30,159 nucleotides of DNA from Chalciporus piperatus (lineage: Eukaryota > Basidiomycota > Agaricomycetes > Boletales > Boletaceae), in contig JBBPTG010000276.1 of assembly GCA_038093975.1 (NCBI GenBank), forward strand, positions 1 to 30,159. The letters run 5' to 3'. How positions within the stretch are numbered: position 1 is the first letter of the stretch; every line of letters starts with the position of its first letter. Positions 9,786-19,755 of the stretch are shown here, piece after piece. Position numbers and translations under genes: made by a program. The notes under the pieces are model-generated. The model was given only the letters and a program-made list of their open reading frames with translations, had not been told where the DNA came from and did not search any database.

Positions 9786-10926
9786 ATGTCCGCACCATTC
9801 ACCAGGACCCTGACCTTCATGAGGTGACTGTTACGGTGCTTTGAAGGACGCAGCTTTGCTCGTCCTGCCGTTCATCGACGATGCTCACTCGCCCATAGCA
9901 GGAACCTCGGCGTTGATGCTACTCTTCTGCTGACTTTCGACAAGTTGTCAGAAGGGATGTACCATGACCAATCCCCTCTTTGCTGGAAGTACGTACAGCG
10001 CTGTTGATATTTCCCAGCGGGTTCTGAGCCGCATTTTAGAGTCATCCCGTTTCGGAGTACAGGTGAGCTTGTCAGCTAGGCAATTGACCGAGGTGTTTGC
10101 TTTGCTGATCAATACTCTCCTACTGCCCACCTAGGGTCCTGCTCCGCCACTGCGACCTACCGGAACCAGTGAGTATGGTTCATATGCATGAACATTAAGA
10201 CGAGCTAACAAGGCCTTTCTGTCCTGTCTAGGCTTGCTTTCTTCAAGCCCCAGATTGACTCGTCCATGGTCGTGCCAGTGGATGCTCCCATCTATCAGTC
10301 AATCAACGTAAATTATTGTCCCGATATACAGTACGATTCACGGGCGCAAACGACACAACACAGGTCGGGCAAAAGACTACTCTCTTCCAGGACGATAATA
10401 ATGACTACAAGTTCACTGTGAGCTTCCCAACCATTCTCGCTTTACATTTGAAATAGACTCAAATTCGAACGCAGGCCCCTGAGGCATATTCGGGGAAAAT
10501 GATAAAGGCTCTCAACGGCACCGCTCAGGAGGAGACCATTGGTGTCGGTGAGTTGCAGCTTGAGCATGACGATCGTCGATCGGCGTGCTAAGCAGCTTTC
10601 CGATGACAGGTTTCCTAACGAAAGACGATTCCATTCCCACTCCACTCTTCGTCTTCGACGGCGTCGGGTTCGTTGTGCTTCATTTCATATGATGAAAGCA
10701 AAGCGCTGATCGAGAAATTTACAGAACTGGAATAACCGTCGAGGTTCAGTTCACCCCGATCTTGCGTGCTTACATCACTAGCGATTTCCAGGAGACGCAG
10801 ATCATCAGGGGCGAAATGGACACTACTACCCTCCTCTGGGAGCACGACCTTGCTGCGCTCACTGATCGCTCCGTTTGGGAGCTCAAACACGACTCCACCT
10901 CTGGCTTCAGAATCCAGTCTGTTTGA
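9786..10926 (+). CDS. Unnamed fungal protein, 214 aa, nine exons
   Basis: Exons 9786..9823, 9902..9988, 10040..10062, 10135..10168, 10232..10307, 10364..10417, 10475..10547, 10610..10667 and 10725..10926 join with correct phases at all eight introns (51-78 nt). The protein begins MSAPFTRTLTFMRNLGVDAT and contains ATATYRNQLAFFKPQIDSS, FQDDNNDYKFTAPEAYSG, PTPLFVFDGVGTGITVEVQF and a conserved-looking end TTTLWEHDLAALTDRSVWEL. There is no signal peptide and no membrane segment, so it is probably cytosolic; the second half looks beta-rich. I do not recognise a named domain. The chain of small exons with consistent phases is the main evidence that the gene is real, helped by a TATA box upstream. 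A decayed relative seems to lie 1-3 kb downstream. Intron 5 (10308..10363) is the least certain, because its 3' half reads as plausible protein in frame with exon 6. Confidence 0.75.
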
Positions 10927-11894
10927 AGAGGATTGCATTGGAGCAGAGCCGATGTACTCGTGTTGAATGTTGTGGTTAGCGTCCAAGTCTTAGTTCTCGC
11001 TCGTGTTTGAGTCGCTCTATGTGTTGATTATGTCTGGCAATTGATCGAATGTTTGTGTGTAACAGCATCTGTCCAACTTGCAGTACATACTGATCAGACC
11101 ACAGCTAAGGATCCGTGACTCCGGAAATTCGGGTACTTCAAGTTGGGAATTTTGGTACCATGAAGCCTTTGACCTGACCGCCACCGGCTGAGAGCATAGA
11201 TAGAAGAAACTGTTCAAATACTAGCTGATCGGCCAAGAGAATTCTCTTTGGAATCGATGCGGAGACACGGGATGGGAAACTTGCTCTGCCGCGCCTTAGT
11301 TTGGCTCTCCGACTTCTAACATTAGATGAACGTATAGAAAGGCGTTCGATCAACCTTGCAATGCGACCATTGCATGGACCCCGATTTCGGGCTAATGCAC
11401 ACTGGTGCCTTATTGGATGCATGTTCTCGGTAGAGCAGAACGACTGTCTTCTGCTCATCGAGAGTCTGGCCTGGGGAGACTAGATCACCCTGTTCAACTT
11501 GGGCCAAATCCTCTTTTGCCTGAGAGAGGCGGAGAGCACAGCTTGCTGCGCCCTCCGCCTCTCTCAGGCAAGAATGAATGGCGAAAGGGTCGTTGCCCAC
11601 TTCACTCCTCACTCTTCTTGTACCTTGAGCATTCAATTCGCAACTCTAGCTGAGCACCTTCAAGTTTGTCAGCCCGATCCCTTGATCTGGCTCCGTTCGC
11701 CATTCCCATTTTTCTGCCGTCCCACACCAAGGTAAACACTAGCAAGGATTGAAAAGTAGAGGTGGGTGATGCACTTCCTGTCATTTGGGTGCATTTACAA
11801 ACGGTGTAAACAGTGGAAGTTAACGTCGACCGGTCCGGGTATACTATGTACTTACACGGCGCTTCACTTCACCTCCTGGCATATTCGCGCGGGG
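10927..11894. other. Downstream spacer with a strong hairpin
   Basis: This stretch follows the 9786 gene and should start with its 3' untranslated region. I see no supported exon. It contains the 19-bp-arm inverted repeat at 11517..11572, described separately. Confidence 0.5.
11517..11572. repeat. Perfect inverted repeat with 19-bp arms, 18-nt loop
   Basis: The left arm 11517..11535 (TTGCCTGAGAGAGGCGGAG) is the exact reverse complement of the right arm 11554..11572; the loop is 11536..11553 and itself contains CAGCTTGCTG, which could pair. No flanking coding exon was found. It could fold as a stable RNA hairpin (small-RNA precursor or 3'-end structure), or be the remnant of a small inverted-repeat element; no target-site duplication is obvious. 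Confidence 0.9.
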
Positions 11895-13090
11895 TGGAAC
11901 CTCGGCACAGGTACCATCATGTCGGCCCGGTTTCTTGTATCGAAACGCTGTCGAAGGAGCATAAAAGTTAGCACGTCGCTTTGCTTAACAACATGTCTCC
12001 AGCTGCATCCCCAATAAGGACCTTGTTGCAACTCTCGACAGCACTTTGACTGAGCAGGTGAGAGCTTGCTGATATCATTTTCCCTCTTGGAGCGAGTTGA
12101 CGCTCACACCCGCGTTAGCATCAAGCTGCTCCTCCTCAGGCCGGGGCCGATTCCCAACTCTGCCAGAAGTTCACTCTAATCACCAACTGGAAGGGGTCCA
12201 GGCAATACATATTACAGGGTCGTTCTGAAAACCTATGAAAGGCCCATAAAGCAGTCTCGGAGTGGAACAAACTGACATCTCCGAACTAAACAACCGCGAA
12301 CCTCGTTGGGCGTGGTTCGCAATGCGGACCGGTTGCGCCAAACGTTGTGGCTGTAGCACGTCCGGTCGATCTCCCAATCCGATAGCGAAACCGATAACCA
12401 ACGAGTACGGAGCGAATTGTCTTTGACCCCTTTTCTCCATGGATCGTCAACCCCGGCTAAGTGATCACAGTGCTGGATCTCACGGCACGAAGATTGGTGT
12501 CTAAATATCTCAGGATCAAATCTACCTACTGCATGTGCATCAATTTCACAACCTTGTGCCGTATTCCTCCGCAGATGTGCCGCATCGATCAGTATAACAC
12601 ACTTTCGTTGTGACAACGCTAACAACTGCTTTACTCTGAACCTTCACGCCAATCTCAGGCTACCACCCACTTCCGCGTCTCCTATGTAAAAACATTAAAA
12701 ACATTCACAGCGACGACGTTCAACTTGGAATTCGCTAGCGAACTCTCAATCACCTGCTCGTGAGAAGAGACTTGGACCCACAGATACGATCATGCTAGGG
12801 TCAGTCTGAGTTATTCACCGCACGGATGTCACATTCAATCGCAGTGCCTGCCAGTGACACTGGCCCGACTTCCGAGATGAACCCCCCCGGTACCACAAGG
12901 ACTCGGACGACCGACGGAAGTATTAGTATGTACTCTCAGCGACCCTGCTAACACGCCTCATCGACGAGGCGCGGCTGAGATGCATCCATTGGCCATATCC
13001 ACACAAGTTCAGTACTTACTATCAACAAAACGACACGGGTGACGGAAATGATGACAACTTCCGCGCCGCTGAACCGTATCCGAGTCTCCC
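11895..13090 (+). pseudogene. Probable decayed relative of the 9786 gene
   Basis: Pieces in the same order as in the 9786 gene can be read on the plus strand: WNLG near 11896 (compare RNLG), VATLDSTLTEQAGADSQLCQK around 12023-12160 interrupted by a GTGAGA...CAG intron (compare VDATLLLTFDKL...PLCWK), and NDTGDGNDDNFRAAEPYPS near 13030-13085 (compare DNNDYKFTAPEAYSG). Between them the frame is broken by stops and about 850 bp of unrelated sequence; the conserved C-terminal exon was not found. A TATA-like GCATAAAAGT lies at about 11960. I infer a duplicated, degenerate copy, but the similarities are short and judged by eye. Confidence 0.35.
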
Positions 13091-15484
13091 GTCCCGGGCC
13101 AAGACTCGAACTGGCTGATTCTCCCCAGGCTGCGCAGCATGTTGTAAGTCGAAGATAAGCTAGCGATTCGTATCTAGAAATATACCAAATACCAATGGTG
13201 GCCGTGACGTACACCGTTCACGTATACTTGTCGCAATTCTAGAAGCCCAACTTTGGGAAAAACTTGACAGAATACAATACAATACAGCAAGATGTACGCG
13301 ACAGGATGGCACGGTGACGATGCACCTCCTGACATTCGATCCTGAACATGAGCATGAATACTACCAAGTTCCCGAGTAAGACAAAAAGAGTAAAACTACC
13401 ATAACGGTACATAACTGGCATCCATCCTTGTGACGTCCCGAAGAGAGCTTATCAGAGCTTGAGCCTCAAGGCACGGCTAAACCTCTCTCACATACTCATC
13501 AGGGATGTTGCTCCACGACGATCAGGTGTGTGACCCACGAGTCGTACCCGCGAGACCCTCAGGCTGTCAAAAGCGCCATCATGTGATCCATGCAAGGTGG
13601 AATCTGGGACCCACAACCAAGAGGCTATAGTACAAGCCAGCTGATCACGCCACATATGCCGATATTTGCAAGGATATACAACAACCGAGTGCCAGTGGAT
13701 GGCTGGCGCGGGCCGCCACAGTAGTGCCAAGTTGCCAGTGGATGGTGTTGATCAAAAAGAACGTCGACGTTCCAGACTTGCCATCATCAGATACACACTG
13801 GAATCGTGATGGGCCCATGATGCGTCGAAAAAGAAGTCGAAAAACATGTTCCTTGCACGTGTTTTGATAAACGCCCCTCCTTCCGCTCGTCCGCCGTGAC
13901 ACTGCACCTCTAGTAGCACATGGACACTACACATACGAGGCACCCGGGGCCTTGTCAACTTGAAATTGTCAGCACATTGACAGTTCCAACTCCAAGGGCT
14001 CACCTCGAGCTCTTTCAATTCGCCAATGTCAGTCTTATTACGCCGAGAACCGACCAGCCTGAGAGATGGAGAAGGGAATCCACACACGAGCACGCGAGGA
14101 ACGCTGCGGCGCATCCATATTAATCCATGGATCCTGGACCAACTGTATTGACAGACATCGCCGTTCCGCGCAGCAACCTACTTACATGCCCAACACTGCA
14201 GGCCTGGTGACCTCAGGGCTTTTTTTCCAATTCGATCCAAAAGTTTCTCGTCACCTTGTCTATTTCCAGATCTTGAACCGAAAACTTTGTCCGCGCGGTC
14301 GTAATTTCAGGCTAACTTCAAATTGCATACTTACAGCAAGTATCGCGGTCCCGCGCGAATGATGCGTGTCGCAATTGGAAACAAAAAAAGAGTCGCGTTG
14401 GATGGCAGCGGCCATGATGCTGTGAGCCGCCACCGCCATGTGGAACTTAAGTCAAAGGGTTCAATTGTTGCAACTGAAGACGGCTTTGCCGAATCTTGTC
14501 ATAATTGACATCACAAGGTTCAGGGGGTTCGATTTCGACTTGATTTGGAAACTTGGAACTTTTGTTCCGTTGCGAGGTAAGTAGTATCTCCTCCGTGGAA
14601 AGCTCGAAGGAGTTGATCAACCTCTTGAAGGTTACGACTCAACGCCGATCAGAATGCGATATGCAATGGACGCTGCCATGACGGTAGTCGTTAGCACGGA
14701 TCCTCGCTAGTCTCCATTGCAGTAAACGAATCACCCGGTATGCTCGGAAGCCTGGCTCAGAAGCATTCTTCGGACCAGTCGAACATTCACCGCATGATCC
14801 GCACTTGGAAGCGGAATGGACGAGAATTGACGGGAGCGCCCACAAGGTCCAAAACGAAGACGCAGAAGCACACGAAGAATGCAAGTAAAAATCATCGAGA
14901 TCATTCAAAAGTCATCTAGAGTGTTCGTAACCAAAGCATGTAGAAAATCGTCATGACCGCTAGCAGAAATCTATAAATCCGCCGTACGGTGATCGTGAAT
15001 CAGAGTGTTAATGGGTCAGATAAAATGCGACCGGACAAGAAAAAGTATGAGAGAGAGGAAACAGAGAGAGAGGAAAGTGCAATGCTACAGGAATATTGGA
15101 CTGCTGGACCAACAGCGCGAAAACGCTCTCCTTGGCTGGTAAAAGGTCAAAGTCAATAAGTAAGAGAAAACGAAACGAGACATGGCTGAGAAATCCATCC
15201 GTCAGCCGAGCAACTAGAAAGAAAAGGGAATAAGATACGATACAATAGAAGAGAAGGATTAATGCAAGGAGAAGCACCGAGACAAGGACGAGAGATCAGA
15301 GATGGAGATCAGAGAGATGATAAACCAGAGTGACGAGATCAGACGCGAGAGACTAGAGGAAAACAGTAGACAAATCAAGACGAGACGGAAGATAGCAATA
15401 AGAGAGATATTACGTTAGTAGTCCAAGGACTGCTGATGAAATCCGAATGGAAGCAAAAGAAATCTATGTGCAAGCGTGGTGGTA
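13091..15484. other. 2.4-kb gene-poor region
   Basis: No supported gene on either strand. Open frames are short and without motifs. From about 15030 to 15420 the plus strand is strongly purine-rich (repeated GAGAGA and GAAA blocks), directly downstream of the minus-strand RING gene; read as RNA of that gene it is a pyrimidine-rich 3' region. No tRNA, rRNA or transposase signature was seen. Confidence 0.45.
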
Positions 15485-16918
15485 TCATGCTGCGTTAGAG
15501 CCTGATGAACGGGAACGGGCAGCGGGTGTTGCGTATGGGTAATTGATGGGTTTGCCGTTTGGTGGGCTGTACGCAATGTCGGGGTTAGGTATCCAACGTT
15601 CGTGAATCACTTCTCTATCCGATTCATCGGAATAGGAGCGATGTATTTTTTGGGGTGAGGTAGTGGAGAAAGACATGGTGCGGGGTTTGGATGGAAGAGG
15701 TGGCACAGGAGAGGTGGGGCGGAGCCCAGAAGGACGAATGGGTGTTTCATAGCGGACAGCAGGAGTCATCGTGCGTGCAGGTGTGACAGGTCGGGAGCCA
15801 GGGGAAACTGAAACGCTGCGCATGTGTGTAGAAGCAAAACGTGAAACCGGAGTAGGAGTGGATGGTGGCATAGGAGGAGGAATACCATACAGTGATGCTC
15901 CCGACGATGACACAGACTGACGGCGTGATGACTCAGTCAACATACTAGGGGCAGCAGAGGAGGCGCGAGTGGGTGAAATCGAACGGTTGGCAGATTTTAG
16001 TGCGATACGACTCATCTCTGCACGGAGAGATTGGGATTCTTGTACTTTTTGGGTATATAGGGCTTGCTATATGACTTGGGTTAAAAAAAGGTTTACTTAC
16101 TAAAAAGTCAACAATTACCTGTCTAAAGGAGGAATGAGGTGGCGTAGTAGAACAATGGGAAGACGACGTACTGTTTAAGCTCAGCTTCCAACTTTGTGAC
16201 AGTAGATTCCATGTCGTCCAGCTTCCCTTTGAGAGTGGCCTCGACGGATTTGGCCGTTTTCGTCGCGTCGGAATGAGCGAAGTGATTCACTAAGATGGCC
16301 CTGAGCAGCGCAGCACTCAGAGAAAGAGAAGAAAGCTGGGGCAACATTGGTAAAAATTTCTTTCTGGGTGGAGCGAAAGGAAACATACCTGATCATCTTG
16401 TTGTTTTTCGTCGTGCGTCAACCACTCTTGAAGATCTTTGTGAAGAGTAGAGACTTCCTCGACCGAACATTTTTTAGTAGCCACAGCAGCGACCCTGTCT
16501 TCCAAACGACGAGCCTCGCCACGAGTGCGAGAGAAGCTGGGCTCGACGATAGGGAAGCGGGGTGCGTTGTGGGGGGGAATATCATGTACCTCGTGCGCGC
16601 CACCCCGCCGCCTTGGGGTGGCGTATCCGCTTGCAGAGAAGTCAATACGGATAAGACGGACAGCGTCACTGGTGAAATGTTCACGGCAGAAAGGACAGAC
16701 AGGTTTGAGGCGGGGCAGTGTCTTTTCTACGATCTTTCGGCAGCAACTCGAGCAAAGGACATGGCCTGGGGTGGTATGAGTGGATGATAAATTTTTCGAC
16801 GGTTGGGAAATTGAGGCCACGAGATGAACATACCGCACGGGATTGAATGGGGCACACAATGCGGGCCATACTCTTCTGCACACACGTCGCAGACCGAACC
16901 AGGACTGAGCGTCAGCAT
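15485..16918 (-). CDS. RING-finger (C3HC4) protein, probable E3 ubiquitin ligase
   Basis: Exons 16918..16834, 16765..16389, 16335..16172, 16122..16119 and 16066..15485 encode 403 aa. The RING is complete: C10-x2-C13-x14-C28-x-H30-x2-C33-x2-C36-x15-C52-x2-C55, in CDVCAEEY, PCGHVLCSSC and VCPFCREHF. RING domains recruit ubiquitin-conjugating enzymes, so an E3 ligase role is likely; the substrate is unknown. A helical/coiled-coil region follows (about 130-225, with KLDDMESTVTKLEAELK), and the last 180 residues are a Ser/Pro-rich, probably disordered tail. The frame can only be kept between exons 3 and 5 by a 4-nt exon (ACAG) flanked by TTTAG and GTAATT. The ATG at 16918 places the RING at the N-terminus; no other family member or cluster lies beside it. 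Confidence 0.85.
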
Positions 16919-18433
16919 GAGGGTCAAGACGATGAAACCCTTGCCAGGTTTACTAGAGGAAATGTAATGACAAGGGATATCGCTTGACGAGATGGTGGTG
17001 GATAAATAGCATGAGACGGAAAATTCAGTGGACTCGGACCAGGCAAACTTTAATCAAAGTTGTGGTCGACCAAACAACGGCTTACGAACAAGTTCGATTC
17101 AGAACGTACTAACTCCGAACTAGATTCATAATCCTCTTTTGAGTCACATTTCCACTGAATATTTGGACCCTTCCTGAGCCTCGTGTCGAGATTTCCTATG
17201 TCTAGAGATCCTTGATATGTTCGCGGGATATCATTTATTTTTGTTGGATAACTACTATTTTAGGGTTAGGGCTCAGGGCAGAACGTCATGACCTGTGCCT
17301 GACTGTGCGAACTCATCGCACTCCCCGACTGCGCCGACACCGCACGCTCACTCCCTTTCTCCCACCATCCCCCGCCCCAAACGGCGCGTGGCCGCGTGTT
17401 TTCTCCTACGCACATCATTCCGTCGGGGCATCTGTTTCTCAGTAATATGTACAAGACAAGGCCAAGCCCACGACCACTCCATCCGAGTCCATCCTCCGTT
17501 TCAATTGTTCCGCATTCCCCTCACTACGCCGACATTATCATCTCCGAAAATCCCCCCTTGTCATTATTTTATTATTTATCCATCCTCGTCGGAGTTTGCG
17601 TTCGAAACACGCGTTCTCTCCACGGACCAGACAACCAGATCGTGGCGTGCCAATGATCCTTGCCACTACTTGTCTTATCAACCCGATCGCATCGATTATC
17701 GCCTTGTCGAATCTCGACCCGCCCATCGCATCCTTGATCGCATTTCCTCCCCTCCTACACACGTTTTAGCTCATTCGTACTCGGCTTTTCTTTCCTTTCA
17801 TCCCTATTTTATCTCATTTTACTTCCGTCTCCGCTCTCTCCATCTGTCTCGGCTATTGGATGTGCACACTGCACTCCTGTCCACCACCCCCATTTTCCAC
17901 AGATTGTACAGATATGTACGTTATCGATGTCCATGTCGAATGGACCGAGTCCCTTGGCGGTCAATCAAGTTCGGTCTCATCCGTTCCGTCTGGTGTCAAC
18001 GAGAATCGATGTGATGATCTCCGGTAAACTATATTGATAGATGCCCTCCCCCCATCGACGATCTAGACTGCAAGACACACACAGATGCGGCGTTGATAGA
18101 GTACCAAGGTACCAACGAAACCGTCTGAATCTCCGGCCCCACCGTTCATCCCGTCCGTTCTCCTGGAACGCTCGTGATTATTTTGAGGCATGACAGGTTT
18201 CTGAATTGTGCCTGGCACATGACTGTCATTTCTGTATTGACATTGACAATGTCCAGAATTCTCCCCTGTGAATTCTCTCGTCTGACTTGGAGTGTGAAGA
18301 TCAATTGTTCGCTCACACGAGCACATTGGGGCGACTCTGGGCCCCTTCTCCCACTCAGGCCTGCATATGCATGTTAGCACTATGGCATTGGGGTCATATT
18401 GACCAGGTGTGCATACGATCAACGCCCAAAGCA
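16919..18433. other. RING gene promoter region and pyrimidine-rich spacer
   Basis: No secure gene. Two TTAGGG units lie at 17260..17271. From about 17480 to 17880 the plus strand is rich in C and T. A 239-codon plus-strand frame spans 17295..18014 but is low-complexity and motif-free. A short alternative is an ATG at 17916 (MYVIDVHVEWTESLGG) running to a GTAAAC donor at about 18023, which can be joined at an ACACAG acceptor to a second short frame. This resembles a CT-rich promoter with a small downstream gene, but I cannot confirm it. Confidence 0.35.
17260..17271 (+). repeat. Two telomere-type TTAGGG units
   Basis: TTAGGGTTAGGG occurs once inside the spacer. TTAGGG is the telomere repeat of many fungi and also a binding site for Tbf1/TRF-type proteins. 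Two units are too few to argue for an old telomere, and may be chance. Confidence 0.6.
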
Positions 18434-19376
18434 TCTCCGACGATCATGTTCACCACTGGCATCACCCGACCTCGCGGCCCTCGACGATCTAATCACCGGT
18501 CTAGGTTATCTCGCGAGGATCGTCCAAACCTCCAACTATGGCTATTAGCCATAAGTATCCTACTTACGATACCACCTCCCTTCTTCCTGAATCCCACCCC
18601 ACCCTTGTACCCGTTTTTATCCCATTCTCCCATGTAGATTTGAACGAGATAGAATCATGGAAATCACGAACCAACGAAATCAAGACCACATGTTCCCCCC
18701 TCACGGGCACGGGCACGGGCCTCACCATTCACTCTGGTTTCCAAAATTAAATCCCCCCCCCTGACTCCCTGAGGCCTGAAGACTCAAGAGCGCACACGAG
18801 GTTCGTGCGATGGCCTCATTGACTCGGCTCTACCACATTGAAGGAGGACGGTACTGCCAGTGTTCGCTGCAAACTCAAACCTAGTTCGATCAACTTTACG
18901 TTTGTCGCCCGGCCCCGACGATGTTCAGCGTTCACCACTCGCACTGCGTACTGGCAGCACCCCCGACCCTCGCGCGCGGCCCTCGACGACTCATGATCAT
19001 CTAATCACCGACCTATATACTAGTTTATCTCGTGAGTTCGGATCGTCCAAACCTCCAACTATGGCTATTTAGCCATAACTATCCTACTTACGATACCACC
19101 TCCCTTCAATTCTTCCTGAAATCCCACCCTCGTAGTACAGAGATAGAAATCACGAACCAACGACTCAGAACCAAGACCACATGTTCCCTCTCACGGGCCT
19201 CGCCATTCACTCTCGTTTCCAAAATTAAAATCCCCCCCTGACTCCCTCAAGACTCGAGAGAGGTAAAAAGGCACCTGGCAGCACACGAGGCTCCTGTGAG
19301 GGCCCCAGGCTCTACCCCACAAGGAAGACGGTACTGTTCGCTGCAAACCAAACCTAGTTCGATAACCTTTGTCGCC
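18434..19376. repeat. Head-to-tail tandem duplication, two diverged copies of about 470 bp
   Basis: Copy A (about 18434..18910) and copy B (about 18911..19376) share long identical blocks in the same order, including GATCGTCCAAACCTCCAACT, CCTACTTACGATACCACCTC, AAATCACGAACCAACGA, AAGACCACATGTTCCC, TTTCCAAAATTAAA and AACCTAGTTCGAT. The copies abut directly and differ by many small indels, for example (CACGGG)3 at 18702..18719 in copy A against a single unit in copy B. Each copy contains the inverted repeat ATGGCTA...TAGCCAT. No open frame is conserved between the copies, so the unit looks non-coding. No terminal repeats or transposon genes were seen. Confidence 0.88.
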
Positions 19377-19755
19377 ACAGATGTGGCTTGATGGGTGCTT
19401 CCCCGCAACACGTGTTGTGCTCGATGTTTCATTTACGGCCTCCCTATCCTGTCTATCCACTCTCGGTCCAGATAGCTCTCGCGTCACTCGTTACTCGTTA
19501 CTCGTCACGGGGGGTTCGATATAGCAAATCTAATACAATACACTAATAAACACCATACCGTCCGATGGGAACCCAACGATTCGCTCCGAAGCGTACCAAG
19601 GATGGTCAGGGCTACCCATTTCTCTCCAAAAACCCATTCGAGAAAGAGAAACGAGCAACCACCACCACCGGTGGCGTGATGAGATGAAGTGATAATCTAG
19701 TTCCGGATGTTGGGGGACCCTGGGAGAGAAGGACAGAGCTTCCTTGCCTTGGCAC
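19377..19755. other. 3' flank of the Gle1 gene
   Basis: No gene is seen. The part adjoining 19756 should be the Gle1 3' untranslated region. Near 19484-19508 there is a short repeated CACTCGTTACTCGTTACTCG stretch followed by a run of G. Confidence 0.5.

Noticed and set aside
12233..12625. 130-codon minus-strand frame
   Set aside because: No recognisable motif, no splice partners, and it lies across the region I read as a decayed plus-strand gene; likely chance.
16598..16623. 9-bp inverted repeat CGCCACCCC...GGGGTGGCG
   Set aside because: It lies inside the coding exon of the RING gene (Arg/Gly-rich segment) and is short enough to follow from codon choice.
17295..18014. 239-codon open frame on the plus strand
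   Set aside because: Long but low-complexity, in a pyrimidine-rich stretch where stops are rare by composition; no motif, and composition unlike the neighbouring genes.
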